Assembly (NCBI RefSeq): GCF_000949865.1
Contig: NZ_JWJH01000013.1
Span: 80,352 to 144,351 of the forward strand
DNA length: 64,000 nucleotides
From: Rhizobium nepotum 39/7
GTDB taxonomy: Bacteria; Pseudomonadota; Alphaproteobacteria; Rhizobiales; Rhizobiaceae
Direction: 5' to 3'
The notes below the pieces were generated by a model. It searched no databases, was not told where the DNA came from, and saw only the letters and a program-made list of their open reading frames with translations. The position numbers and the translations under genes are program-made. Positions 17,877 through 26,404 of this stretch are shown here, one piece after another (the stretch's first letter is position 1; each line of letters starts with the position of its first letter).

Positions 17877-17900
17877 CTGCGCGACCCCGGCGTCGCGCAG
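17877..17900 (+). promoter_or_regulatory. Intercistronic hairpin between dctM and the zinc dehydrogenase
   Basis: CTGCGCGAC (17877-17885) pairs with GTCGCGCAG (17892-17900), and GAAC/GTTC-like flanks extend the stem imperfectly. No T-run follows, so it is probably a processing or stabilising element, or a weak terminator. Confidence 0.45.
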
Positions 17901-17935
17901 TTCTCCAACAGGAATGCAAATGAAAGGACCCCGTC

Positions 17936-18982
17936 ATGCAGACACGCGTGGCACGTTTATACGGCGCTAAGGACATCCGCGTCGAAACGCAGGACCTTGC
18001 CGCCCCCGGTCCCGGCGAAGTGCTGCTTACCATGGCGGCGGGCGGCATTTGCGGCTCCGATCTTCATTATTATCAGGATGGCGGTTTCGGTCCCGTCCGG
18101 GTGCGCGAGCCCATCATCTGCGGCCACGAGGCATCCGGGCATGTGCGGGCACTGGGGGAAGGCGTCAGCGGGCTTACTATCGGCCAGCTCGTCGCCGTCA
18201 ATCCCTCGCAGCCCTGTGGCCATTGCCACTTTTGCCTGAAGGGCCAGCCGATCCATTGCCTCGAAATGCGCTTCATGGGCAGCGCCATGCGCCTGCCGCA
18301 CGAACAGGGAATGTTCCGCGACCGGCTCATCGTGCCGGTGACACAGTGCTCGGCTTTCAAAGAGGGTACGTCGCCAGCCGAGGCCGCCTGCACCGAGCCG
18401 CTCGCGGTTTGCCTGCATGCCGTCGCCCAGGCGGGAAACCTTGAGGGCGCAAAGGTGCTGGTGACAGGTGCAGGGCCTATCGGCCTCCTGACCATCGCCG
18501 CTGCCCGCCATGCTGGCGCGGACATCATCGTCGCGACGGATCTGACCGACGCCGCGCTGGAGCGGGCGCCCGCCATGGGAGCCGACCGCACGATCAATGT
18601 CGCCAAAGACGCCGAAGCGCTTCTGCCCTATCAGGACAATAAGGGTTATTTCGACGTCATTTTCGATTGCTCCGCCGCAGCGCCGGCGCTCCGCACGGCA
18701 TTTGCCTGCGTGCGACCGCGCGGCACCATCGTGCAGGTGGGCGTCACCGGAGACATCACCATTCCGCTCAACGCGCTGGTCGGCAAGGAAATCCTCTGGC
18801 GCGGCTCGCAACGTTTCCACGAGGAGTTCGCCATTGCTGCAGGGCTGATTTCCACGCGGGAGATCGACGTGCGGCCGATCATTTCCCACAGCTTCCCGCT
18901 TTCCGAGGCGAAAGCCGCATTCGAACAGGCGGGAGACCGCTCCGCCGCCTGCAAGGTACAACTGACATTCTCCACAGAATGA
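17936..18982 (+). CDS. Zinc-dependent alcohol dehydrogenase, L-idonate 5-dehydrogenase-like
   Basis: Medium-chain dehydrogenase of 348 residues. Catalytic zinc ligands are Cys39 (GGICGSDLHYYQDGG) and His64-Glu65 (ICGHEASGHV). Structural-zinc cysteines are 94, 97, 100 and 108 (PCGHCHFCLKGQPIHC). The Rossmann site is VLVTGAGPIGLLTI. The GSDLHYYQDGGFGPV block is typical of the L-idonate 5-dehydrogenase / sorbitol dehydrogenase branch, which interconverts aldonates and keto-aldonates. It is followed after 16 bp by mannonate dehydratase, so it likely oxidises or reduces a sugar acid delivered by the TRAP transporter. The exact substrate is inferred. Confidence 0.85.
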   Translation: MQTRVARLYGAKDIRVETQDLAAPGPGEVLLTMAAGGICGSDLHYYQDGGFGPVRVREPIICGHEASGHVRALGEGVSGLTIGQLVAVNPSQPCGHCHFCLKGQPIHCLEMRFMGSAMRLPHEQGMFRDRLIVPVTQCSAFKEGTSPAEAACTEPLAVCLHAVAQAGNLEGAKVLVTGAGPIGLLTIAAARHAGADIIVATDLTDAALERAPAMGADRTINVAKDAEALLPYQDNKGYFDVIFDCSAAAPALRTAFACVRPRGTIVQVGVTGDITIPLNALVGKEILWRGSQRFHEEFAIAAGLISTREIDVRPIISHSFPLSEAKAAFEQAGDRSAACKVQLTFSTE

Positions 18983-18998
18983 TATTTGAGGATTAAAG

Positions 18999-20207
18999 AT
19001 GAGACACACATGGCGCTGGTTCGGTCCGGTGGACAAGGTCACGGTTCAGGATGCGGCTCAGGCGGGAGCGGAAGGCATCGTCAGCGCGCTGCACCACATC
19101 GCAACTGGTGATGTGTGGCCGGTGGATGAAATCGCCAAACGACATGAAGCGATCAAGGCCGGTGGACTTTATTGGGACGTTGTCGAAAGCGTACCGGTTT
19201 CCGAAGAGATCAAGACGCAGACGGGCGACTGGAAAAACCATATCGCCAACTGGCAGGAAACGCTACGCCGCCTCTCCGCCTCCGGCATCCGCACCGTCTG
19301 CTATAATTTCATGCCGGTGCTGGACTGGACCCGTACCGACCTGCGCTGGGAAACAAAGCACGGCGCAAAAGCGATGCGTTTCGACCTCACCGATTTCGCA
19401 GCCTTCGATATTAACATTCTGAAACGCCCCAACGCGAAAACCGATTATCCCGACTGGCTGATAGAGGCTGCGGCAAAACGTTTCGCCGAAATGCCGGACA
19501 CGAAAATCGCCGCACTCGGGCGCAATATCGGCGCGGGCCTGCCCGGCTCGGCGGATGGTTACACGCTCGACCAGCTTCTGGAAAAACTCCGCTCCTACCA
19601 TGGTATCAACCGTGAGAGGCTGCAGCAAAACCTGATCGATTTTCTCTCGGAGGTCACACCCATTGCCGAGGAAGTCGGCATCAACATATGCGCCCACGGC
19701 GACGATCCGCCGTGGCCGCTGCTCGGCCTGCCGCGTATCCTCTCAACTGAGGCAGACTACGCCCATATGTTGTCGCAGGTCGATAGCCGCGCCAATGGCG
19801 TGACGCTGTGCACCGGTTCGCTCGGTGCGCGGGCCGACAATGACCTGCCCTTCGTCGCCAGCCGTTTTGCCGATCGCATCCACTTTGTGCATCTGCGTAA
19901 TGTGACGCGCGACACCGATACCGTGCCCTGCTCCTTCTTCGAGGACGAACATCTGGAAGGCGGAACGGATATGGTGGCCGTTATTGCCGCCCTTCTGTCG
20001 GAAGAAGCCAAGCGCCGCGCTGAAGGACGTGAAGACCACACCATTCCAATGCGGCCCGATCATGGCCAGGAAATCCTTGATGACCTGACGCGCGGGGCGC
20101 AACCCGGTTATCCCGCTATCGGCCGCCTGAAAGGGCTCGCTGAACTGCGCGGTATCGAGCGCACGCTGTCGCATGGCCGTTTCGGATTGGCGAAGCAGGC
20201 GCATTGA
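18999..20207 (+). CDS. uxuA: Mannonate dehydratase
   Basis: Protein of 402 residues, close to the usual length (about 395), of the UxuA family. It dehydrates D-mannonate to 2-keto-3-deoxy-D-gluconate in hexuronate breakdown. It opens with MRHTWRWFGPVDKVTV. It has SGIRTVCYNFMPVLDWTRTDL, the ICAHGDDPPWPLLGLPRI metal-site region, VTLCTGSLGARADNDLP, HFVHLRNVTRDT and a C-terminal IPMRPDHGQEILDD. TGAGGATTAAAG precedes the ATG. It forms a transcription unit with the dehydrogenase and the TRAP genes upstream. Confidence 0.94.
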   Translation: MRHTWRWFGPVDKVTVQDAAQAGAEGIVSALHHIATGDVWPVDEIAKRHEAIKAGGLYWDVVESVPVSEEIKTQTGDWKNHIANWQETLRRLSASGIRTVCYNFMPVLDWTRTDLRWETKHGAKAMRFDLTDFAAFDINILKRPNAKTDYPDWLIEAAAKRFAEMPDTKIAALGRNIGAGLPGSADGYTLDQLLEKLRSYHGINRERLQQNLIDFLSEVTPIAEEVGINICAHGDDPPWPLLGLPRILSTEADYAHMLSQVDSRANGVTLCTGSLGARADNDLPFVASRFADRIHFVHLRNVTRDTDTVPCSFFEDEHLEGGTDMVAVIAALLSEEAKRRAEGREDHTIPMRPDHGQEILDDLTRGAQPGYPAIGRLKGLAELRGIERTLSHGRFGLAKQAH

Positions 20208-20234
20208 GCGGAAATATTGGCCGCCGGCAGCTCC

Positions 20235-20588
20235 TCAACTTGCGGCCAATCGCGTCCTGAACACGAGATATGAACAGGCGGCAAGCCCGCCAGCGATGGC
20301 ACCTGCGGCTTTCACCACCGCATCCATCATATGCGGATGCCGCGTCGGCGACAGAAATTGCAGCGCCTCGATGCCGAAAGCGGCCGCGACACCCGCCGCT
20401 ATGACGGCAAGCCAGTAACGCGGATAGGCCACCACAAAGGCGGCAGAACAAAAGGCAAAAGCGGCGGCGCGGTCCAGACCGACCGTGGTCAGCGTGTGGG
20501 GCCGAAGTCCGATCGGGCAAACCGTGACAATCACGATCAGCAAAAAAATTGACCAAGCGACGTATTTCGGAAATCTGTTTGTCATCAT
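20235..20588 (-). CDS. VanZ-like family small membrane protein
   Basis: Protein of 117 residues with about four hydrophobic segments: YVAWSIFLLIVIVTVCPIGL, RAAAFAFCSAAFVVA, LAVIAAGVAAAFGIEALQFL and AVVKAAGAIAGGLAACSYLVF. The FGIEALQFLSPTRHPHMMDAVVK stretch around residue 70 is the VanZ-like signature, with the acidic residue and ALQF before a DxxxN-like loop. The open frame extends to 20834, but the likely start is one of two adjacent ATGs at 20588 and 20585. The function is unknown; VanZ-like proteins are linked to envelope traits. It is antisense between uxuA and the aldehyde dehydrogenase. Confidence 0.72.
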   Translation of the reverse strand: MMTNRFPKYVAWSIFLLIVIVTVCPIGLRPHTLTTVGLDRAAAFAFCSAAFVVAYPRYWLAVIAAGVAAAFGIEALQFLSPTRHPHMMDAVVKAAGAIAGGLAACSYLVFRTRLAAS

Positions 20589-20833
20589 GGCGTCACAATA
20601 GAGCGCCGTGCGCGTAAACGGAAGATCGTCTTTTTCTTTCACCGCCCAATAAATCACACTTTTTGGACGGATACTGCACAAACCGGCTTTCGCTGACGCC
20701 CTACTCGGGCTAAGGCAGAGGGCGACCGGACAAGGATCGCGGCTGATGGCCATGAGGCTGTCGCCCTTCGGTCCGGTTTTACGGTATCGGGTGGATTTTC
20801 CACACAGGATCAGATTTTTCAGGGAAGAGCACA

Positions 20834-22345
20834 ATGAGTTTCAAGCCGCACGGCAAACATCTGGTTGCAGGAGAATGGGTCGCTACGGATGCGAAATTCC
20901 GCAGTGAGCCTGCACATGGCGAAGCTTTCGATTTTTCGGTCGGCACCGTCGATCTGGTGAATGCGGCCGCAGAAGCAGCCGAAGAAGCCTTCTGGAGCTA
21001 TGGTTACACCACCCGCGAAGAGCGCGCTGCATTCCTCGACACCATCGCCGATGAAATCGAGGCCCGCGCCGACGCCATCACGGAAATCGGCTCGTCCGAA
21101 ACCGGCCTGCCCGCAGGACGCCTGCAGGGTGAGCGCGGCCGCACCACCGGCCAGCTTCGCCTGTTCGCATCGCATATCCGCAAGGGCGACTATCTCGACC
21201 GCCGCCACGACGAAGCGCTGCCGGATCGCCAACCGCTGCCGCGCCCGGATATCCGTCTGATGCAGCGCCCGATCGGCCCTGTCGCAGTGTTCGGCGCTTC
21301 CAACTTTCCGCTTGCCTTCTCGACCGCCGGTGGTGACACCGCCGCCGCTCTCGCAGCTGGCTGCCCGGTTGTCGTCAAGGGCCATTCGGCCCATCCCGGC
21401 ACCGGTGAAATCATTGCCGAAGCGGTTCTCGCCGCCGTCAAGAAGCACAATCTGCATCCCGGCGTCTTCTCGCTGATCCAGGGCGGCCGCCGCGATGTCG
21501 GCTCCGCGCTCGTCCAGCATCCGCGTATCAAGGCAGTCGGCTTCACCGGCTCGCTCGCCGGTGGCCGCGCGCTGTTCGATCTCTGCGCCCAGCGCCCCGA
21601 GCCGATCCCGTTCTTCGGCGAACTCGGTTCCGTAAACCCGATGTTCCTGCTGCCGGAAGCCGTTTCCGCGCGCGGTGAAGCCATCGCCAAGGGCTGGGCC
21701 GGTTCGCTCACCATGGGTGCCGGCCAGTTTTGCACCAATCCCGGCATCGCCGTCGTTCTTGCTTCGCAGGCGGATGCAGTGGCGGAAACTGCCCGTGCAG
21801 CTCTTTCCGAAGTCGGCCCGCAGGTGATGCTGACCGACGGCATCGCCTCAGCCTATCGTGACGGTCGTGACCGCATCGCCGCCGGTAGCGGCGTGCGCGA
21901 CGTGCTGACCACAAGCTGCGACCTGCGCAATGCGACACCCTATCTGTTCCGCGTTTCCGGTAAGGACTGGGTTGCGAACCACGCGCTTTCCGAAGAGGTC
22001 TTCGGACCGCTCGGCCTGATCGTGACGGTCGACAGCGCCGAGGAAATGATCGAAGTCGCAAAGAGCTTCGAAGGCCAGCTGACGGCGACCATGCATCTCG
22101 ACGCCGGCGACGCCGAACTCGGCCGCAAGCTTCTGCCGATCCTCGAGCGCAAGGCTGGCCGCGTTCTCGCCAACGGGTTCCCGACCGGCGTAGAAGTCTC
22201 CGAAGCCATGGTGCACGGCGGCCCTTATCCGGCCTCGACGAATTTCGGCGCAACCTCGGTCGGCACAATGTCGATCCGCCGCTTCACGCGCCCGGTTTCC
22301 TACCAGAACATTCCTTCGGACGTTCTGCCGCAGGATATCCGCTGA
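20834..22345 (+). CDS. 2,5-dioxovalerate (alpha-ketoglutaric semialdehyde) dehydrogenase
   Basis: Aldehyde dehydrogenase of 503 residues. Catalytic Cys300 is in MGAGQFCTNPG and the general base Glu263 in FFGELGSVNPMF. The cofactor-binding region includes FGASNFPLAFSTAGGDT and VVKGHSAHPGTGE, and the NAD-loop is VGFTGSLAGGRALF. The ELGSVNP and GHSAHPGT signatures are those of the type-III alpha-ketoglutaric semialdehyde dehydrogenases of sugar-acid pathways, which make alpha-ketoglutarate. It is followed by a hairpin. Its place after uxuA suggests it finishes an oxidative sugar-acid route, though it has its own upstream spacer and may be separately expressed. Confidence 0.88.
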   Translation: MSFKPHGKHLVAGEWVATDAKFRSEPAHGEAFDFSVGTVDLVNAAAEAAEEAFWSYGYTTREERAAFLDTIADEIEARADAITEIGSSETGLPAGRLQGERGRTTGQLRLFASHIRKGDYLDRRHDEALPDRQPLPRPDIRLMQRPIGPVAVFGASNFPLAFSTAGGDTAAALAAGCPVVVKGHSAHPGTGEIIAEAVLAAVKKHNLHPGVFSLIQGGRRDVGSALVQHPRIKAVGFTGSLAGGRALFDLCAQRPEPIPFFGELGSVNPMFLLPEAVSARGEAIAKGWAGSLTMGAGQFCTNPGIAVVLASQADAVAETARAALSEVGPQVMLTDGIASAYRDGRDRIAAGSGVRDVLTTSCDLRNATPYLFRVSGKDWVANHALSEEVFGPLGLIVTVDSAEEMIEVAKSFEGQLTATMHLDAGDAELGRKLLPILERKAGRVLANGFPTGVEVSEAMVHGGPYPASTNFGATSVGTMSIRRFTRPVSYQNIPSDVLPQDIR

Positions 22346-22349
22346 TCAA

Positions 22350-22376
22350 AAAATGGGAGGGCGCTCACGCGCCCTC
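22350..22376 (-). terminator. Terminator of the minus-strand TRAP operon
   Basis: GAGGGCGC (22357-22364) pairs with GCGCCCTC (22369-22376). On the minus strand the stem is followed by a T-rich run. It separates the convergent aldehyde dehydrogenase gene and TRAP receptor gene and may work in both directions. Confidence 0.75.
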
Positions 22377-22400
22377 TCATTCATTGAATAAAACCAGGGC

Positions 22401-23399
22401 TCAGGCCGACTGGATGGCCTGTATCTTCTCGACGCCGCCGACCGTGCCGGCGAAATCCTGCCAGACACCCTGCGCGCCCTTGCGCCATTCATCCAACGCT
22501 TCCGGCTGCAACACCTTGCCGCCCTTCGAGACCGCAAGCTCCACCGATTTCGCCTCATCCTCAACGATCAGCTGGTTGAAATAGAGCGCGCCTTCGCTGG
22601 AAGCCTCCGAGAGAACCTTCTTCTCCTCATCGTCAAGCTGGTTCCAGAAAGCCGCACCGTAATAAACCACGCCAGAGGCCCAGATATGGCCGGTTTCGGT
22701 CATGTAGGGCACAACCTCGTAAAGCTTGAACCCGGCATAGGCCGACTTGGTCAGATCCATGGCGTCGGCCACGCCGGTTGACAGCGCATTATAGGTCTCG
22801 GTGATCGGAATACCAACCGGCGTGGTGCCGAAGGCGCTCCACAGCTTGGTATGTAGCGGGCTCTGAATGACGCGGATCTTCTTGCCTTCCAGTTGCTCCG
22901 GCCGGGTCACCGGCTCCTTGGTCAGGAGATGGCGCGCGCCGTAATTGATGAAGTCCACGGCAACGAACTGCTGCGCGCCAAGCTTGGTCTTCAGCTCGCT
23001 GCCGGTCTCGCCCGTCACCACTTTGCGCACATGGTCGGCATCGCGGAACAGGAAAGGCAGATCGAGGATTTGCAATTCCGGAACCCAGCCGGAGAGCGAG
23101 GAGACCGTGGAAAGGCTCGCCTGAACCGATCCGAGACGGATGTTTTCCGCCACTTCCTTTTCACCGCCCAGCGCACCGCTTTTGACAATGTTGAAACGGA
23201 AACGGCCGGGCAGCTTCGCCTCCACCAGCTCGCTGATCTTCACCCAGATTTTCGTCTCCGGCTTGTCGTCGGCAAACAGCGAGGCGACCGTAATGTTACG
23301 GGTCCTGGCGTTTGCGGTGCGGACGAAGGCGGGCGCGGCAAGTGCCGCTGCGCCTGCTGCGGAGAGCTTCAGGAGATTGCGACGATCGATAATAGTCAT
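22401..23399 (-). CDS. TRAP transporter substrate-binding protein (DctP family), Tat-type signal
   Basis: Receptor of 332 residues. The N-terminus MTIIDRRNLLKLSAAGAAAL has a twin-arginine motif and short hydrophobic core, with cleavage near TANA (about residue 28). This suggests export through Tat. Family features: the conserved-arginine block LEGKKIRVIQSPLHTKLWSAFG, PVGIPITETYNALSTGVADAMD and WNQLDDEEKKVLSEA. The ATG at 23399 is chosen; nine more codons are open upstream. It is the last gene of an operon with a fused DctQM permease, an SsuD-like monooxygenase and an SsuA-like protein, so a sulfur-containing organic acid is a reasonable guess as substrate. Confidence 0.88.
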   Translation of the reverse strand: MTIIDRRNLLKLSAAGAAALAAPAFVRTANARTRNITVASLFADDKPETKIWVKISELVEAKLPGRFRFNIVKSGALGGEKEVAENIRLGSVQASLSTVSSLSGWVPELQILDLPFLFRDADHVRKVVTGETGSELKTKLGAQQFVAVDFINYGARHLLTKEPVTRPEQLEGKKIRVIQSPLHTKLWSAFGTTPVGIPITETYNALSTGVADAMDLTKSAYAGFKLYEVVPYMTETGHIWASGVVYYGAAFWNQLDDEEKKVLSEASSEGALYFNQLIVEDEAKSVELAVSKGGKVLQPEALDEWRKGAQGVWQDFAGTVGGVEKIQAIQSA

Positions 23400-23415
23400 G
23401 AATAAAACCCCGAAT

Positions 23416-25248
23416 TTAGAAGACAATGGCCCAGGCGCACAGAATGGCGAGGGAAACGAGAAGGGATAAGAGATAGGGAACGACGGCCTGGAAAAGCGCA
23501 GTCGCCGGAATGCGGGTGACGCCGCTGACCACGAAGATCAGCATGCCGAGCGGCGGCGTCAGGCCATGGATCATCAGATTGACCACCAGAATGACGCCGA
23601 AATGGATCGGATCGATACCTGCGGCAACGGCTGCTGGCAGCAGGATCGGTCCGAACAGCAGGATGGCCGCACCGATATCCAGCACCAGCCCGACCGCGAG
23701 CAGGATGAGATTGGAGAGCAGAAGCACCGCAATCTTGCTGCCGCCAAGCAGGGTGACGAAGTCCGTGACGAGGCCTGAAACATTGTCTACCGCGAGCAGG
23801 AAGGCGAAGGGACCCGCCGTGCCGATCAGAAGGCCGATGGCCGCCGCCTCCCCGGCCGATTGCCGGAAGGTTGCGAAAATACGGCCCGCTCCCAGCCGGT
23901 AACCGAAACCGAGAAGCAGCGTATAAAGCGCAGCAAGTGCGGCGGCTTCCGTGGTGGTGACGACGCCGATGCGGATGCCGACCACCACGATGACGCCGAG
24001 ACCGAACGCGGGAATGGCCGCCACGGCCGAACGCCAGCGTTCGCTACCCGTGGCGCGCGGCAGCGTATCAACGCTGCGCACGCTCAAATGGATCGCCACC
24101 GCAAGGCAGATCGCCATCAGCCCGCCGGCGAAGAAGCCGCCGACCAGCAGCGAACCGACTGACAGATTGGTGGCCGTTGCAAGGATCAGGAAAGCGATGG
24201 AGGGCGGGATGACGTTGTCGAGCACCGACGTGGCGGCAATGATCGCACCCGCCTGTGCCGGCGGATATCCGTGTTTCACCAGTTCCGGCTGGAAGGTGGA
24301 GGCACCGAAGGCGGCGTTGGCGACCGAGGAACCGGATGCGCCAGAAAACAGCACGCTGGTCAACAGCGTCGTTTGCGCCAGTCCCGCCCGGCGATGCCCG
24401 ACCATCGAAGCTGCGAACCGGACCAGCTGGTTGGCGACGCCCGATTCCGTCAGCAGGCTTCCGGCCAGCAGGAAGAAGGGGATGGCGAGCAACAGGAATT
24501 TCGACATGCCTGTTACCGTCGAGGACACGATGGCCGGCTCCGGCAAGGTGCTGCCGAAGGCGATCGCCACATAGGCCGCAGCGAGAAAGGCATGGGCGAG
24601 CGGTGCCGCCAGCACCAGCCCCACCGCCGCCGTCAGCGCCAGAAACAGGCTGGGCGGCAGGCTGGTATCGACGAAGACTTCCGGCAGGCCGACATAGGCC
24701 AGAATTGCGATGGCGAGAGACGCGAGAACGGCAAGCGCCTTGCCTTCACTGACACGTTGAAGCGACAGGTAAAGAAGGATCAGCGCACCGCCGGCACCCA
24801 GAAAGCCGAAACGCACCCATTCCGGCAGACCAAGTGTCGGAGAGGTGCCGCCCAGCATCGCCGCGATTTCAACCCCGCCGAAGGCGAGGATGAGCGCCGC
24901 GACGAAGGAGAAGGCATCGGCCAGAACTTCGGTTGCGGCATGAAACCGCTCAGGCAAAAACCGCACGAAAACATCGAGCCGCATGGCCAGCGCGCTTTTG
25001 AGGCTGAGCGGCGCGCCAACCGCGATCATGGCCACATGCAGCCAGATACCGAGGTCTTCCGCGCCGATGAAGCCGGTGTGAAACAGATAACGCAGGGCGA
25101 CATTGACCAGCACCACCACAAGAAGCGTGGCAAGGATGGCAGCGGCGACCGCGCCGAGCGCCTTGTCGAGAAGGGCAAGCGCCCGCTCCGCCACGCGCTG
25201 CGAGCCGATGCGCCGTTGTGCAATTGTTGTTGCCGGACTTGCCGTCAT
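23416..25248 (-). CDS. Fused TRAP transporter permease (DctQ-DctM)
   Basis: Single protein of 610 residues that joins both TRAP membrane subunits. The N-terminal ~190 residues form a DctQ-like four-helix part (TLLVVVLVNVALRYLFHTGFIGAEDLG, APLSLKSALAMRLDVFVRFLP). The rest is DctM-like, with IPFFLLAGSLLTESGVANQLV, LLTSVLFSGASGSSVANAAFG, VLDNVIPPSIAFLIL and VNLMIHGLTPPLGMLIFVVSG. The ATG at 25248 is preceded by GGAG and a run of A; the open frame extends further up but without signals. QM fusions are a known TRAP variant. The gene lies 29 bp after the monooxygenase and 16 bp before the receptor gene. Confidence 0.9.
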   Translation of the reverse strand: MTASPATTIAQRRIGSQRVAERALALLDKALGAVAAAILATLLVVVLVNVALRYLFHTGFIGAEDLGIWLHVAMIAVGAPLSLKSALAMRLDVFVRFLPERFHAATEVLADAFSFVAALILAFGGVEIAAMLGGTSPTLGLPEWVRFGFLGAGGALILLYLSLQRVSEGKALAVLASLAIAILAYVGLPEVFVDTSLPPSLFLALTAAVGLVLAAPLAHAFLAAAYVAIAFGSTLPEPAIVSSTVTGMSKFLLLAIPFFLLAGSLLTESGVANQLVRFAASMVGHRRAGLAQTTLLTSVLFSGASGSSVANAAFGASTFQPELVKHGYPPAQAGAIIAATSVLDNVIPPSIAFLILATATNLSVGSLLVGGFFAGGLMAICLAVAIHLSVRSVDTLPRATGSERWRSAVAAIPAFGLGVIVVVGIRIGVVTTTEAAALAALYTLLLGFGYRLGAGRIFATFRQSAGEAAAIGLLIGTAGPFAFLLAVDNVSGLVTDFVTLLGGSKIAVLLLSNLILLAVGLVLDIGAAILLFGPILLPAAVAAGIDPIHFGVILVVNLMIHGLTPPLGMLIFVVSGVTRIPATALFQAVVPYLLSLLVSLAILCAWAIVF

Positions 25249-25276
25249 GTCTTTTTTCTCCACTCCCGGGCCATGC

Positions 25277-26404
25277 TCAGGATGCCTTGGCCGAGAGGTC
25301 GCGGTCGAACAAAGTCGACCAGGTGAATTGTTTTGCCGCTGACACCTCCCGCGATACATCGAGACGCGGCAGGACCTTTTCGCCGAAGCGGAATGCCTCT
25401 TCCAGCAACGGCATACCGGACAGAATAAAGGTATTCACGCCCGCCTTTTTATAGGCCTCCAGCGTGCGGATGACTGTATCGGGCGAACCGACGATGGCGG
25501 TTCCCGGTCCCGGCCGGACGAGGCCGATGCCGGCCCAGAGGTTGGGCGCAATTTCGAGATCACGCAGGTTCTCCGGTTTCTGCCCGCCATGCATCGCCGT
25601 CATGCGCTGCTGGCCGACGGAATCCGTCTTGCCAACGAAACGCTGGTTGGCGGCAATGGCACGCTCGTCCATGCGCCCGTAAAGATCGGCGGCGGCAGCC
25701 CATGCCTCTTCATCCGTATCACGCACAATAACATAGAGGCGAATGCCATATTCCAGTTCGCGGCCGAGTTTCTCCGCCCGCGCCTTGACGAGATCGACCT
25801 TCGCCCCGATCTGATCGGGCGTTTCGCCCCAGGAAAGATAGGTCTCGACATGTTTGGCCGCAACGTCGATCGCCCTTTCCGAAGAGCCGCCGAACCACAG
25901 AGGCGGCGGCTCTATGCCCTGCCCTACCGGCAGCGCGAGCTTTGCGCCTTCCGTCTGGAAATGCCGGCCCTTGAAATCGACCGTCTCACCGGCAAAAAGA
26001 CGGTGCCATATCTGCAGATATTCATCCGCCATATCATAACGCTCGTCATGTGGCATGGTCATGCCGTAAGCGCCGAGCATCTTGGCATCACCCGAAACGA
26101 CATTGATCAGCAGGCGTCCGCGCGAAAATTCCTGAAGCGTCGCCGCCATCTTGGCGAGCAGCGTCGGTGCGATAAGCCCTGGATGAATGGCGACCAGAAG
26201 CTTCAGCCGCTCGGTATAGGAGAGCAGCGCGCCCGCCAGAACCCAGACGTCATGCGCGCCAGTGGCAAACAATGCGCCGGTGTAACCAAGCTGGTCGTAA
26301 GCAAGCGCCAGCTGCTTGTAATAACCGAGATCGACCTTGCGGGATCCTTCCGGTTGCCAGGGATAGGCGCCATCGGGTGCGCACATGTACCAGAAAACGT
26401 TCAT
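25277..26404 (-). CDS. SsuD-like FMNH2-dependent alkanesulfonate monooxygenase family protein
   Basis: Flavin-dependent monooxygenase of 375 residues with the luciferase-like TIM barrel. Family features: MNVFWYMCAPDGAYPW start, YTGALFATGAHDVWVLAGAL, LKLLVAIHPGLIAPTLLAKM, GRLLINVVSGDAKMLGAYG, DERYDMADEYLQIW, PPLWFGGSSERAIDVAA and a C-terminal GSPDTVIRTLEAYKKAGVNTFILSG. Relatives cleave C-S bonds of alkanesulfonates using reduced FMN and oxygen. No flavin reductase gene is adjacent, so FMNH2 must come from elsewhere. Its start overlaps the stop of the SsuA-like gene by four bases, so the two are translationally coupled. Confidence 0.9.
   Translation of the reverse strand: MNVFWYMCAPDGAYPWQPEGSRKVDLGYYKQLALAYDQLGYTGALFATGAHDVWVLAGALLSYTERLKLLVAIHPGLIAPTLLAKMAATLQEFSRGRLLINVVSGDAKMLGAYGMTMPHDERYDMADEYLQIWHRLFAGETVDFKGRHFQTEGAKLALPVGQGIEPPPLWFGGSSERAIDVAAKHVETYLSWGETPDQIGAKVDLVKARAEKLGRELEYGIRLYVIVRDTDEEAWAAAADLYGRMDERAIAANQRFVGKTDSVGQQRMTAMHGGQKPENLRDLEIAPNLWAGIGLVRPGPGTAIVGSPDTVIRTLEAYKKAGVNTFILSGMPLLEEAFRFGEKVLPRLDVSREVSAAKQFTWSTLFDRDLSAKAS

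Noticed and set aside
25277..26404. Assigning this monooxygenase as a second SmoC
   Set aside because: It is closer to SsuD in its N-terminus and motifs, and lacks neighbouring sulfoquinovosidase, AKR and flavin reductase genes.
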